Positions 29,536-40,500 of a stretch of 41,948 nucleotides of DNA are shown here, piece by piece. The notes beneath the pieces were generated by a model that ran no database searches, was not told where the DNA came from, and saw nothing but the letters and a program-made list of their open reading frames with translations. Each line of letters begins with the position of its first letter. Positions within the stretch are counted from its first letter, which is position 1. Location: positions 1 through 41,948 of the forward strand of contig JAOPGA020001177.1 in the NCBI GenBank assembly GCA_026419775.2, read 5' to 3'. The position numbers were made by a program, and so were the translations under genes. This stretch comes from Acrasis kona. Taxonomy: Eukaryota; Heterolobosea; Eutetramitea; Acrasida; Acrasidae.

Positions 29536-30126
29536 TTAGACGTTTGATGGGAACAAGAAGACGCGAACTGGTTGTCCAATGGAGGATGGTGGTAGTTGTG
29601 GGCTGAACTTGGCCTTTACTACACCACTGTTTCCGTGGTAGTCAGCGATTCTTCCCCAAATGACTCTCTTTCCCTTGTAGGTGTTTGGTCCAGTCTTCTT
29701 TGTCTTGGCAGTGTACAAGTAGGCAACACGTTTACCAAGGTAGAATTTTGTGTCTTTCTTGTCTTGTACTCCTTCAATTCTTAAAAGTGAGGTGTGTCTG
29801 TATTGCTTAACGAGGGAACGTTTATATCCCAAAATGACTCCGCGACTGTATAGTCTATTATGGATGAGAACATGTTGAATGGAAATGTGTGGTGTCGTCA
29901 TAGTTGTTTGTATTCGGCATCATAAAAATATAATTAGTTTGGCTATATCATGATGGCATATTATATTAATTTTAACATTTCACACAAGCAAAATGACTGG
30001 ACCACACATTAAAAGTATATGTTACCTTGCGCTAACTCTCTTAACTGGCTTTGCAACGACCTTCTTTGCTTTTGGTTCACCTCTCTTTTTGGCTTGGGTT
30101 GTGGTAGCTACTTGGGCGTCGGACAT
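29536..30126 (-). CDS. rpl35a: Ribosomal protein eL33 (RPL35A)
   Basis: Exon 2 (29854-29536) carries the family core: LYSRGVILGYKRSL, HTSLLRIEGVQ, FYLGKRVAYLYTAK, KRVIWGRIADYHGNSGVVKA and VRVFLFPSNV. Exon 1 (30126-30026) encodes a 33-residue Lys/Ala-rich extension starting MSDAQVATTTQAKKRGEPKA. The intron (30025-29855, 171 nt; GTAACA...CATAATAG) joins them in phase as KRVSAR-LYSRGV, restoring the conserved RLYxxG motif. Without splicing, an ATG at 29901 would give a different, family-unlike N-terminus. The protein is 139 residues, longer than human RPL35A (110) because of the extension. It is divergent to the PPR-like gene. Confidence 0.92.
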
Positions 30127-30261
30127 CTTCTCTGATTATTTTTCACAAGAGTTTTCAATTCAGTTTTTCTCTCAAGATGACTGGCGGAAAATTTTTAGGC
30201 TCAACCAGTTTACAACAAGGATTCTTGAATACATGAAGATTGTGTGAAAACCATACCTACC

Positions 30262-32244
30262 ATGAGATGCATGAGATGTATTCCGTCGCCTTCATTCAGA
30301 TATTCGAAATTAATATGCACACCGAGGCCTAAATTGAATTTCGTTTCGTACTTTTATCGCAAATACACCACCGATGAGGGAGTAATATCTTTCGACGCAG
30401 ACAAAAGGCAAATGTTGGAGGAGATTGAAACCAATGACCAGAAATTACCTGAAGAAAGACCACTAACCGTCTATCCCGCCCATCTTCGTAATATTCATTT
30501 GCGCGAGTGTTTGGAGGTTGAAGAAGAAAGGACTAGATCTTTCCTTCTACGTCATTACAATACCACCGAGATTCATGATGCAATCGTCAGAAACATCAAC
30601 AGTCAACAGGAATCAATCATAAGTTCCTCCCTCAAGGATGATGATGGCGACAATTCATTCACGCCTGATGATCTACTCGACATGTTCATTGATGACGCCA
30701 CCGTTGATTCCACCGCCACAACACAAGGTCAAATCACAGAACCTCTCCTACCGCTCACGCCACAACTCGACATTCAAGTCGAACAAGTCAAACAAGAACA
30801 ATCCATTCAAAGCATCAAAACATTCTTGATCCAACTCACAAAAAGCTTGATGCTGAAGGGAAAGACCATTTTGGTGGAGAAGGATCGCGTATCGGCCACA
30901 GGTAGATATTTGCTCGTGTTGAGTCCGTTCCACATTGACATGGCGAACGAATCCATCAAGAACGAACAAGATGCGCGCGTATTAAAGGACACGAGGAGAA
31001 GAGTGCTCTTCGAACATCAAAAGTTCCACGTGCAAAGATTGGACGAATACTTGCGCCAATACGAATCACTCGCGTCCGAAAAGGACCCCATACTATCGCT
31101 CTTGTTCCTATTCGCCTATTCCCTGCTACGATCGCCTGCAAATCACATCGTGACCCATCACTTTGCTGACGATGTGGTATCATCGCTGCCCAACAAGTTG
31201 AAGCGCCTCTATTATATCGTTCGCATGTATTCGCTATACGATCGGCCCAAAGAAGCCCTCAAACTATTCCTGCAAGTAAAAGCCAACAACAATTGGATAT
31301 TAAAATCGGACGCCATGTTATTTTACGAGAGCATCTACGTCATGGTGAGACACCAGATGAATCGTGAAGCAAAGGACATGTACAACATTATGGTGAATCG
31401 ATATGGATTGCCGCCCACCAAGAAGATTCAATCGCTCATGATCATGACCATGAACACCACCAAGGAAGTGATGGGATATCATGCGCTCAATCAAGTAGAA
31501 CAATTACACAACAAGCAATCTTACGAATACGTGCTGCATCACCTGACCGTCACCAATCAATTCGAATTGCTGATGGAATTCTTCGAGAGCGTCAGGGCTA
31601 AACCATCACACTTTGAAGAATTCATCAAGCAGGACAACAATTGGTATTACATGTTTCACGCTCACTATAAAAAGTTGTTGATGGACGGCAATCGAATGGA
31701 CAGGCATCAAAAAGAGCTCATGGTGACCAGCGCATTGAACATGATGAAGCACGTGTACGAATATTCCAAACCCACTTCGAACGTCATGTTGTGCATGGTC
31801 GCCATTTATTCGCTAAACGACGAAATTATACCCATGTGGCAGATTGTCAAGGTGATGTGTCGTTTGGATCTGGCCAAGAGCGTGATGGAGATGCCGTATG
31901 TGTTCTTGTTGGAGACTGCCGTCAGGTTGGGAAGGACTGAAAATGTTTTCAAAATCTTCAATTGGATGACGAGGCACAAGGTGGTTGCCAGAGATTTGAC
32001 CTTTTATCATGATTTGTTGGATGGGTTCCATGGCACTGGTGATGTTCTTGCGTTCGACGTGTTTAGCACCTTGTTCAAGAGCGGCGTGTTGGTGGACGAG
32101 GAGCGATTGAGGAAGAACGTGTCCACGTTGGCCGATGTGTATGGTCGATTGGGACCTGGCGATCGACAACATGCTGATTATGTCCTGAGTCAATATTCGG
32201 GAATGGAAGCACTCGATGGTTTTGTAAATAATAAAATAAATTAA
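30262..32244 (+). CDS. PPR-like, probably mitochondrial protein
   Basis: This is a protein of about 660 residues in one exon. ATG 30262 opens a basic, hydroxylated N-terminus lacking acidic residues (MRCMRCIPSPSFRYSKLICT), as expected of a mitochondrial presequence. The C-terminal half has loosely repeated helical pairs resembling pentatricopeptide repeats (e.g. YDRPKEALKLFLQVKANN, QMNREAKDMYNIMVNRYGLP, GRTENVFKIFNWMTRHKV, ARDLTFYHDLLDGFHGTG). PPR proteins bind organellar RNA for processing or translation. The repeats are degenerate, so the exact ligand and even the count are unclear. A upstream-extended frame begins at GTG 30244, but ATG is preferred. Confidence 0.65.
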   Translation: MRCMRCIPSPSFRYSKLICTPRPKLNFVSYFYRKYTTDEGVISFDADKRQMLEEIETNDQKLPEERPLTVYPAHLRNIHLRECLEVEEERTRSFLLRHYNTTEIHDAIVRNINSQQESIISSSLKDDDGDNSFTPDDLLDMFIDDATVDSTATTQGQITEPLLPLTPQLDIQVEQVKQEQSIQSIKTFLIQLTKSLMLKGKTILVEKDRVSATGRYLLVLSPFHIDMANESIKNEQDARVLKDTRRRVLFEHQKFHVQRLDEYLRQYESLASEKDPILSLLFLFAYSLLRSPANHIVTHHFADDVVSSLPNKLKRLYYIVRMYSLYDRPKEALKLFLQVKANNNWILKSDAMLFYESIYVMVRHQMNREAKDMYNIMVNRYGLPPTKKIQSLMIMTMNTTKEVMGYHALNQVEQLHNKQSYEYVLHHLTVTNQFELLMEFFESVRAKPSHFEEFIKQDNNWYYMFHAHYKKLLMDGNRMDRHQKELMVTSALNMMKHVYEYSKPTSNVMLCMVAIYSLNDEIIPMWQIVKVMCRLDLAKSVMEMPYVFLLETAVRLGRTENVFKIFNWMTRHKVVARDLTFYHDLLDGFHGTGDVLAFDVFSTLFKSGVLVDEERLRKNVSTLADVYGRLGPGDRQHADYVLSQYSGMEALDGFVNNKIN

Positions 32245-32343
32245 TTGTTATTGGTACTTTTGTTGAACGTGTTATAATGCATGTTTTAGTAAATTATACT
32301 ATTTAAAGTGATATTTTTAAATATCCGGAATTGTCTGCTTGGC

Positions 32344-32709
32344 ATGCCTCCCAAGAAGTTAACATTTATTGACTCTGATCCTATGAATCAAAAACCTTCT
32401 TCGAGGGGTAAGCGTGTAAATGTGAATAAGGATCAAATCTTGGAAAGTACTCACCTGTCACAACAGGAAGCAAGTCGGAGGCTCAACATTTCCCTTTCCA
32501 CATTGAAACGTAGGTATTACGAACTTGATATGGGAAAGTGGCCCTCAAATAAAAGCCATCCCGACCATGATACATTGTATAGAAGGTATAAGGGGGACTT
32601 GGAGTTTATACTAAATGATTCTGAGAAGAATGAAAAGGATACAACTAGTTTGAGAACATGCGAAGTTGAATGGATGAGGGATGCTTGCTCAAACGACAAC
32701 AAGAAATAG
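32344..32709 (+). CDS. Short RWP-RK-like DNA-binding protein
   Basis: This is a 121-residue frame from ATG 32344. Residues about 30-75 read THLSQQEASRRLNISLSTLK then RRYYELDMGKWPSNK, matching the RWP-RK helix-turn-helix pattern (hLp..eAa..L.vs...LKr.cr..gi.kWP.rk) with the terminal RWPxRK degenerated to KWPSNK. RWP-RK proteins are transcription factors in plants, algae and amoebozoans (nitrogen and sexual-development control in plants and algae). The N-terminus is basic (MPPKKL), and no other domain is present. It could be a compact transcription factor or a remnant of a larger gene. Confidence 0.6.
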   Translation: MPPKKLTFIDSDPMNQKPSSRGKRVNVNKDQILESTHLSQQEASRRLNISLSTLKRRYYELDMGKWPSNKSHPDHDTLYRRYKGDLEFILNDSEKNEKDTTSLRTCEVEWMRDACSNDNKK

Positions 32710-33061
32710 TAGAATATAGTGCGTTCATTGGCAGCAACCCATTAGAAGCAAAGTATTGGAATGTAGCAGGAATAACAAAAAGATGACAAGAAAACATTAA
32801 ACAATGACATGCCACCTGTTAATGAAATGATTTATAATAAAACATTGCTTTAACAAGCTATTTGTACCGCCATCCTCGTCTATTCTTGTAGTATGCTCTG
32901 TCGGGTACTACTTTATTTCATCTACTCCTTGTTGTGGAGGGAGGCACTTCAGCCACACTAAAAATAGACTAGGGTACATAATTATATAAATATATACTAC
33001 TCATATACAAGAAAAGAAGGGATCGTTTAATAAAATTTGTTTATAGTTTATACAAGATACA
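32710..33061. other. Intergenic, convergent 3' ends
   Basis: About 350 bp between the 3' ends of the RWP-RK-like gene and the minus-strand 441-residue gene. AT-rich; nothing else seen. Confidence 0.5.
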
Positions 33062-34387
33062 TTACGATTTTACATTCTTCGATCTAGACCTTCTCATCCA
33101 ACAAAAAATAGATGCAAAGAATCCTCTTATGCCTAGAGGTGAGTCTAGTTTTTTACCTGACACTAATGAAGTCTCCTCCGTCGCGATACGAGGCGAATCC
33201 TTAGGGGCTACGTTATTTATAGGAGTGATCGGTGAGGTCGTCTCGTCAATGTTGTCGGATACTACATATTGCATGAAGTAGTCGGTCAAAAGTTTTTTCT
33301 GCTTTTCGCACTCGTGCTCTTCGGTCTGCGAGCCGTCCTCATTGTGATAACTTATTCCTAAAAGTTGAACAGTAACGTCCTGCATCTCTAACGTCTCTTG
33401 ATCAAAGAATACACGCACTTCCCATTCGAATTGAAACAGCTGCTTCATGGCACCCTTCGATACTGGCAATATCTTTCCAGTACTTTCCTCTACCTGCTTC
33501 TTCCACTCAGAGTAGGAGATGAATACTTGTTCGCGTCTTCTGTGTGCAAGTGAAATGTATCTGCTCTTGAGCCTTTCGAGGTCCAGAAGAAATGGATCTT
33601 CGAAAGAAGGCGTGCGAGGGGTGTGACCAGGGTTAGTTGTAGAGGGGGGAGAGTTAACTCGAGATGGTGTTGGGGATTGGCGCTCTCTTGGCGAGGCATC
33701 AGAGTTTCGCGGCAAGTGCACTTGTATGCGCCAGGCCCCTCTAACATCCTTGAACTGAATAAGATGCTTGCTTAGTGCATTCCTTGCACCCAACAAAACA
33801 TTTAAAATAACACTCTGGTGGCAAACCTTTAAAAGTCTAATTACATCGTGACTCTCCCCGAACTGCTCCAAGAGGAATTGATTTAAAGTAGTGGGGTCGT
33901 CGAGGTTCACTGTCTCCTCGTACTGCTCGTAGGAAGGAAAAGGCTTGGTGAATTCTCTATTTGGGAGGTTCTTGGCAAGAGCTTGTAGTAATTGATACAG
34001 TATAATATGCTTAGGAATTTCCTTTGGATCATCGTCTGGGTCCGGGACGAAAGTGTGAGCTGTAATGTCTTTCCAATCTGTATATTCTTTAAAGCTTTGT
34101 ATACGAGGCAATGAGGACGAGCCAACTTCATCCTCGCCAGAGGAGTCAGTCTGATTATCCTCGTCTGTTGGTAAAAACACTTCTATTTTTCGTGCAAGTC
34201 TCGGCAAGTCCTTTGAGACTGGTAATTTATCTAGAGGCTTATCACACAAGCCATTAATGTTGGTTTTCGCATTTTTTCTGGATTTTGTTGGGATAAGAAG
34301 ACCGTTGTTATCAAATCGAAGTGGTGGAATGATAGTGTCGGTGGGTGAATGTGTGGGTGAATAATTGTGAACTGCAACGTCGGTCAT
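33062..34387 (-). CDS. Unrecognised 441-residue protein with basic C-terminal tail
   Basis: Single exon from ATG 34387. The N-terminal ~120 residues are Ser/Pro/Asp-rich. A helical domain (about 125-235: IPKHIILYQLLQALAKNL, then DVIRLLKVCHQSVILNVLLG and LIQFKDVRGAWRIQVHLP) is followed by a Ser/Pro linker and a second domain (about 270-350: YISLAHRRREQVFISYSEWK, FQFEWEVRVFFDQETLEM). The end GFFASIFCWMRRSRSKNVKS is a hydrophobic/basic amphipathic tail that could contact membrane. No family was recognised. It lies downstream of, and on the same strand as, Rad21 (251 bp gap). Confidence 0.65.
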   Translation of the reverse strand: MTDVAVHNYSPTHSPTDTIIPPLRFDNNGLLIPTKSRKNAKTNINGLCDKPLDKLPVSKDLPRLARKIEVFLPTDEDNQTDSSGEDEVGSSSLPRIQSFKEYTDWKDITAHTFVPDPDDDPKEIPKHIILYQLLQALAKNLPNREFTKPFPSYEQYEETVNLDDPTTLNQFLLEQFGESHDVIRLLKVCHQSVILNVLLGARNALSKHLIQFKDVRGAWRIQVHLPRNSDASPRERQSPTPSRVNSPPSTTNPGHTPRTPSFEDPFLLDLERLKSRYISLAHRRREQVFISYSEWKKQVEESTGKILPVSKGAMKQLFQFEWEVRVFFDQETLEMQDVTVQLLGISYHNEDGSQTEEHECEKQKKLLTDYFMQYVVSDNIDETTSPITPINNVAPKDSPRIATEETSLVSGKKLDSPLGIRGFFASIFCWMRRSRSKNVKS

Positions 34388-34638
34388 ATTGAGCAGCCTT
34401 GGGCTTTTGGAATGCCCTAACGACTTTGTTTAGTGTTGATTGACAGGTTATATCGGTCTGACAGGTTGACAAAATCACACCAAAATTGTTGATAACTGTA
34501 TTACACCGATGCATCCTATTCACACTTAATAAAGGGACGCCAACACGGATAGATGACAGCAATGGTTGTACTGATTGGGATCAGTTGGTAGCAGCATTAT
34601 GTGTATGTTCAATCAACGTGAATAAAAAATACATTTAT

Positions 34639-36436
34639 TTAAACATCAATGGCCTTGTTCACGATAGTAATTGGATCGAAGGGAGCAGGTTGGTCCACAT
34701 TAATCAAGTTCCTCGTTTTCATAACCAATGTTTCGTAAAAGCACCTGGCCGCTGCAGTCCTCTTCATGTCTTGAGTCAGTTCCTGGAGTACCAAGCTGTC
34801 ATCGCCAGTCTTTTTAAAGTGTTCCTGCAACACGCCCATAATTTGGATGGTGCTGTCTGTAATGTTCTTTCCTTTGTATGCAGATTTGAGTTGTTCATGT
34901 TGTGCTTGTTTTTCTCTTCTCCTCTGCTCAAGGGACCTTTGTTCTTCAATGATACCAGATTTTCTTCTTGCATATTCGAGGGCGCGGTCTTGAATGTCAA
35001 CGTCGAAAGTTTGAAGAGGGGATTGTAACAAGCTCTTGCGAGATTTTCTTCTACTAACCTCTGGCGTGTCAACATCACCTCCAGGTGTCGCTGCAGTAGG
35101 TTCAAATTCAAAGTTATCGTCGAACCCTCCAAATCCACCAGGTTCGTCCATTTCGGTAATGCGTTCACGATTCTGCTCTACGCTATCGGGTGCTACGGAG
35201 CCTGCAGGTGTTACAGGTCCTGGAGTACCGACCACATCACCTGCAGGTGTTGCAGGCACTGGTGTATCTCTAGCAGCAGGTGCGGCGTCGGGAAGATTTC
35301 TTGCTCTCAAGAATGCTTCTGAAGTGGGATCCTCTCTTGCGTTGTATCTACTGGTGCACTTAGCATAGAGTTTGGCGTATTCTGAGTTGATTAAATGCGG
35401 TGGTAGGTTAGGTTCTTTAAAGAGGTTTCTGGGTTGTGCTTGGTACGCGTCAAATTCCTCTCTGGTGGCGGGTGCTCTTTGTGGCACTCTTACAATGTTT
35501 GATGTATCGGCCAATAACTTTGTAAACTTGGCAGGCGGGATGCGGGTTTGCTTATCTAGTACAATACCTCTCTTACGTTTATTTCCTGCTGCAGGTGCTT
35601 CTTCCTCCTCTTCCTCTTCTTCTTGTTGTTGTTGTTTCGGTTCTTGTTGGTCTTCTGCCCCTCCTTGTTCTCTTTCGGTAGGTGCTGGAGATTCTTCATG
35701 TAGTCCAGGGCCAGGTGTTCCTGGTGGGGTTTCAAGACCAAAGTCTCCTCCGCCTCCAAAGTTATTGTCATCAAAATCCAACGGTGGTAGGTCTGCGATG
35801 GGCTGGTTATATACATCAGTGTCTAGACCTGATGGTGTTGTAGTTTCAATGCCGGGGGTGTCGACGATGGGAGTAGCCTGTGTTGGTGTTTGGGCTGATG
35901 GGACAAAATTAGCGCTATTGTCCTCTCTCCATTCAAATTCTTCGGACATTACAAAGTCCTGAACTTGATCTAGATAGGGCACTTGAGAAAGTGCTGCAGG
36001 ATTTACAAGTAAAGTGAGGTCAATATCTGGCATCATTAAATCAATTTCATTAGTGCGGTCTGGTAGTGTGATGGTGTTGACTGGGGCAGTGTTTCTGTTC
36101 TCTGCCAAATCTACCTTGGTTTCAGGTACTATTTGCTTCGTTGTGTTAGATTACGTTTAAGTGCATAATGCTTACTAATTTGATTCTTGTCTCCACCTCC
36201 TTACATTCTTTGAGTATAAATCTTACCTTACGGGAATAGATTTTTACAACACCCAGCATTAGATGACCCGATGTACGTAGAGATATTGGAACAACTGGTT
36301 CTACGATGTTATCCACTGAATCCGCAATATCTGTTTCAACAATTTGAGCTTTGTTTAATTTCTTCTCCCAATGCGCCGCAAGCCATATTTTTGCCAGCGG
36401 TCCCTTCTTAGTTAGAACGAACTCGGAATAAAACAT
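34639..36436 (-). CDS. rad21: Cohesin kleisin Rad21/Scc1
   Basis: Exon 1 (36436-36176) encodes the N-terminal kleisin domain that binds Smc3: MFYSEFVLTKKGPLAKIWLA, AHWEKKLNKAQI, SLRTSGHLMLGVVKIYSRKV. A 40-nt intron (36175-36136; GTAAGC...CTAACACAACGAAG) joins in phase to exon 2 (36135-34639). Exon 2 has a long acidic, Pro/Gly/Gln/Glu-rich centre and ends with the winged-helix Smc1-binding domain (LTQDMKRTAAARCFYETLVM, INVDQPAPFDPITI). The total is 585 residues. It closes the cohesin ring for sister-chromatid cohesion. Choice among the possible AG acceptors was made by reading frame; the nearer TAG acceptor gives an immediate stop. Rad21 rather than Rec8 is favoured by the N-terminal block but not proven. 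Confidence 0.93.
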
Positions 36437-36576
36437 TGCTTAGGTGTTTCAATTATTTTTCTGAAAATTTCTAACCGTTAGTTGAGTAAACTTTGTCAAC
36501 TTCCACCCAGAACAAATGTCTGGATAACAATGATGCATCGCAAGTCTTCCATACATTAAGTTAGTATTTATTAAAA

Positions 36577-37524
36577 TTAATAATCTTTTAATATTTGTAC
36601 AGTGTTGCAGTGGGTATCAACAACGGTTTCGAGGGTGTGTTTTTCTCCATTCGGGTAGCCGCCACCTAAAGTAACGACAACTGGCACTTGTTGCTTCTTG
36701 CAAAAATCAATCACCATTTGGTCTCTATTCCTTACACCATCAACCGTGAGAGATAATTTCCCCAAGCGATCACCTTGCAGTACATCAACACCAGCTTGAT
36801 AATAAACAATATCATACGAATGTAATTGTGATCTCAACTGATATAATTCGAACAAACACGAATCTAATTTATTAAGGTATTCATCGTCCTTGATGCGGTC
36901 TGGAAGCTCCACATCCCAACTACTTTTCTCTTTTACAAAAGGATAATTTGTCGCACAGTGCATTGAGAATGTATATGCGTGCTCAAAATCGCGGGTCATT
37001 TGGGCCGTACCATCACCCTGATGAACATCAAGATCAATTACAAGATATTTTTTAATATAACCGAGCGCTTTCATCGCCTCAGCGGAGACTACAATGTCAT
37101 TAAAGATGCAGTATCCACCTCCTGAATGATACTTGGCGTGGTGGCTGCCTCCAGCAAGATTCATTGACCGACCGGTCTCCATGGCACTCTGAGATGCGCG
37201 TAAAGTCCCTTGATGTGATGACATTATCAGATCTATTAATTTTGGTGTCCACTCATTCATCCCAACTTGCTGCATTTGCTGCTTTGTTACAGTTCCATTA
37301 ATCATATTTAAAACATAACTCTCCTCATGAGCCCTTAGTAAGTGCTTCAAATCAATCTTTTCCGTCTGTATAATGTTTTCGGCCTTCATTATATTTCTCT
37401 CCACTAAACGCTTTGGTATGGATGCAACTTTGATGGAGGGATTGACACTTGGGTGTGGAGTGAACGTGTAGAAGCATCTTTTGATCCTTCCACTTATGAC
37501 TAACTTTGGTGTATTACGTATCAT
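36577..37524 (-). CDS. Class IV-like (HDAC11-type) histone deacetylase
   Basis: A 315-residue zinc deacetylase starting at ATG 37524; the frame is open upstream but lacks an ATG. Catalytic landmarks are LAGGSHHAKYHSGGGYCIFN (tandem His about 128-129), YLVIDLDVHQGDGTAQ (zinc Asp/His about 166-168), the later zinc-ligand region YYQAGVDVLQGDRLG and the Gly-rich VVVTLGGGYPNG. The pattern SHHA...GGGYCIFND with DLDVHQGDGT is typical of class IV HDACs and their bacterial/plastid relatives. The basic N-terminus (MIRNTPKLVISGRIKRCFYT) could be an organellar presequence, so a non-histone or mitochondrial role is possible. It is divergent from the Furry-like gene, with 57 bp between ATGs. Confidence 0.88.
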   Translation of the reverse strand: MIRNTPKLVISGRIKRCFYTFTPHPSVNPSIKVASIPKRLVERNIMKAENIIQTEKIDLKHLLRAHEESYVLNMINGTVTKQQMQQVGMNEWTPKLIDLIMSSHQGTLRASQSAMETGRSMNLAGGSHHAKYHSGGGYCIFNDIVVSAEAMKALGYIKKYLVIDLDVHQGDGTAQMTRDFEHAYTFSMHCATNYPFVKEKSSWDVELPDRIKDDEYLNKLDSCLFELYQLRSQLHSYDIVYYQAGVDVLQGDRLGKLSLTVDGVRNRDQMVIDFCKKQQVPVVVTLGGGYPNGEKHTLETVVDTHCNTVQILKDY

Positions 37525-37581
37525 TGTAAGCAACCCTCTTGAGCACAAAAGCCGTCAAACATCAATAGATAGGGTCGTTGC
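37525..37581. promoter_or_regulatory. 57-bp bidirectional promoter gap, HDAC / Furry-like
   Basis: Divergent ATGs at 37524 (minus) and 37582 (plus) leave 57 bp, so promoters probably extend into both coding regions. No motif was recognised. Confidence 0.4.
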
Positions 37582-40500
37582 ATGAGCTCACCTGCTAATC
37601 ATATCAAATCCATCCGAGAGGATGCAGTTCTACAAGAGCTTATGGCTCAATTCGAGGTTTTAGTATTCACCTTAACTACAGTAGGAGTGTCAGCGCAACC
37701 CTCCACCGACTTATCGGACAGGCTGAGGCAGATTGATTTAGCAATGGATGAAAACCATGATAGCAATGAAAAAAGTCTATTCAAGGATAATTTATCAGCC
37801 CTTTGCACTAGCATCGTAAGATTATGTAGGAATCCAAGAAATGTCCTTGCTGTGACAGAGAAACTAGTTTCAATTTGTGGTAAGCACGCCGATATCAGTT
37901 TATTAAACATTATAAAGAGTCATTCACCCCACTCAACGACCCTGTTCCGAAAGATAAAAAAAAGAAGGAAAAATCCGATGAACAAGCTGAGGACGAAACG
38001 TTTGACGATACTATTGATTGTTATATTTTAAGCGTGATGAGGCAGTGCCATGAATCCTACTTGAAAGAGAAGTGAGTTTTTCTGTTGAATTTGCAACTAA
38101 AAGTATAGCATCAACAAATTATGGGAGGGCAAGGTCACAATGAGCAGCAAAGTCATCGACTTTTGCTTGGATAGAATTGTAGCTGGTAGGCCTATCGCTG
38201 TCCGCTACCAAGCTGCAGAATTGATAGGATCTTATAGTAAAGTGCAGTTTGGGAAAATCATACCCTACTTTTTTACAAAATTAGAGGCTACAGGAAAGCG
38301 CAAGGGTTCGTTCCACCACATTTCATTTTTACTAACAACAAAAAGAAAATGACAACTTGTCTTTTGTACCTTACCAACAAGTAATGAAGTATTTAGACTG
38401 GTCCGTTCAAGATGCCGAACACAGTCAGGCGACCATACAATATTTGCAGTTACTCAAAACAAAATTGCCAACAGTGAAGAATGGTACTAGAGAATTGTTC
38501 CCTCATGTTTGTTCCACTTTGAACAAGATCTTTTCAGAAGTCACTTCCTGCGAGCCTAGTACCAGTATAACCTCGCCTGGAGAATTAGCACATGCCAACA
38601 GAAGGTTCAAGGAGTGGAATCAATTTGCAAGTAATGCTAGCGACTCCATTCAATTCTGGGCGCTGTTCAAGGGTACGTGTCATACTTTCATGACAATTAT
38701 TCATATACGATAGATTTGTATGCATTATGTTTAACTTTTGTCAAGATATCCAAACATTTCGCACACATGACATACACGCTCAGCAACATGCTAATACGCT
38801 CGCCGCCAGAATTCTACACCACCAAGAAGCCCAACTACGTTGATGATTTGTTCAAGAATTTCCTAGAACTGTAAGCGCGAACAAACATTCATTCTAACCA
38901 CTCACATAGTGTCAAGGACAAAAAGACGAGATTCGAAGCCTACGATCACATCACCAAGCTAGTCAAATACATCCCGCTAGATTACATCACAAAAGACTCT
39001 TTGCGTTTCAACACTTTCGTCAAGAACATCCAACAAGTCATCTTTGCCAAGAACGTCAAGCTCACCAGATCAGAAATGAACAGCGTGACCCAATTCCTGA
39101 TCGAATACGCAAAGAAACAATTCCACGAATTCGAAATATTTTGCGAAGGAGCGTTGGATCCAGCCAACAATCAAAATGCAGAACAAAAACAATCCATCCT
39201 GTGCGCTCTGGCCAACACGAACGTTGAACTTTTATCCACCGCCAATCCTCACTTTGGTAAATTAGTGGCCAACATGATCGTCGAAGATGACGGAACGTCG
39301 CCAGACAGCCTGCTTCATGCCATTCAATGCTTCCCTCAACTACCGCTCCCAGATACGGAGCTATCGAAGCTCGTCAAGATTAAAATCGGATCGTGCCTCA
39401 AATCAAATCACGCCACGCTAGTCAACCAATGCTGCCTCACGTTACGAGCGTTCGTAGATATCGTACCGGAGGTGGTTGGACCCGAAGTGATCAACATTAT
39501 ATGCGATCAATTATCCGTGCTAGATCACTTCGCGCACGTCGACAAATTATTGACCACGGCCGATCAACTATCGCATCAAATCCAGGAGGAACCACCGAGC
39601 GGATTGTTGGTGAATGCAAGAAAACGATTGATCGCGTGTTGCATCACTTATACGTTACTACCCGATCGTGACGTTTGTGCGCGAGCCAATCGAATCATAT
39701 TGGACGCCGGTGGATATCAACCCAACGAACAGGACGAGTGCATCAGGATGGCATGGTCACAGTTACATAATCGATGGCAGAGCACCAAACACAACGTATC
39801 GTCCTTGGATTCGCAATTACTTTATAATCGCATTTCGTTCATGTGTCGATACGCAAGAGACGAGCCCATGGCCCATTCGTTCCTTCAAGATTTATTCACG
39901 TTCATGTCGCAAAAGCATTCGGAACATGCCGAGAAGATTACGTCCTTGTTGTGCGAATGTAGCGTGGAGATGAGCCACGTGCTGGTCAATTTTATCATGG
40001 AACCACAACGAGTGGAGAGGATGGTCAACAAGAAGGACAAGAAGATTTTGATGGCCGATCCCACGTTCGAACACAATGTGATCAAATTGTTGATCCGCGT
40101 GAACGTGTCGTTACAAGTGTTCGAGCCATTGTTGATGAGTTGGTTGTCGCAACAACAAGCTCAATTGCACGATTTGCCAGGATCCATTCTATCGGATGCT
40201 GCCATGGTTCACTCCAGCATCTTGTTGTTGAGTCGTTACTTTAACATGTTATACGACGCATGCACCATGCAACAAGAATCGAACGTGGAGGCGGAGGCCA
40301 TGAGAAAATGTAGCATGATGGCCAACACCAACGTGGATCAGGTCAAGAGAGCCGTCTTTAATTACGTCACGTCTCCCACCAACCCATGTCGCACCACCGC
40401 TGCTGCCGTTGCTTGCATAGGAAGCATCATGAGATTCGGTAGCATCAAGGATGGTAATTTGTCGCAACGCGTGATGGATCACTTGATTCATTGTGTGATC

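Noticed and set aside
29993-30247. Plus-strand 84-codon frame resembling a small membrane protein
   Set aside because: It is antisense to exon 1 of eL33, whose minus-strand reading (MSDAQVATTTQ...) and splice sites restore a conserved protein.
34486-35028. 180-codon plus-strand frame
   Set aside because: It overlaps the conserved Rad21 C-terminal winged-helix domain on the minus strand.
35372-35962. 196-codon plus-strand Ser/Cys/Gly-rich frame
   Set aside because: It is the shadow of the acidic, repeat-like centre of Rad21 on the minus strand.
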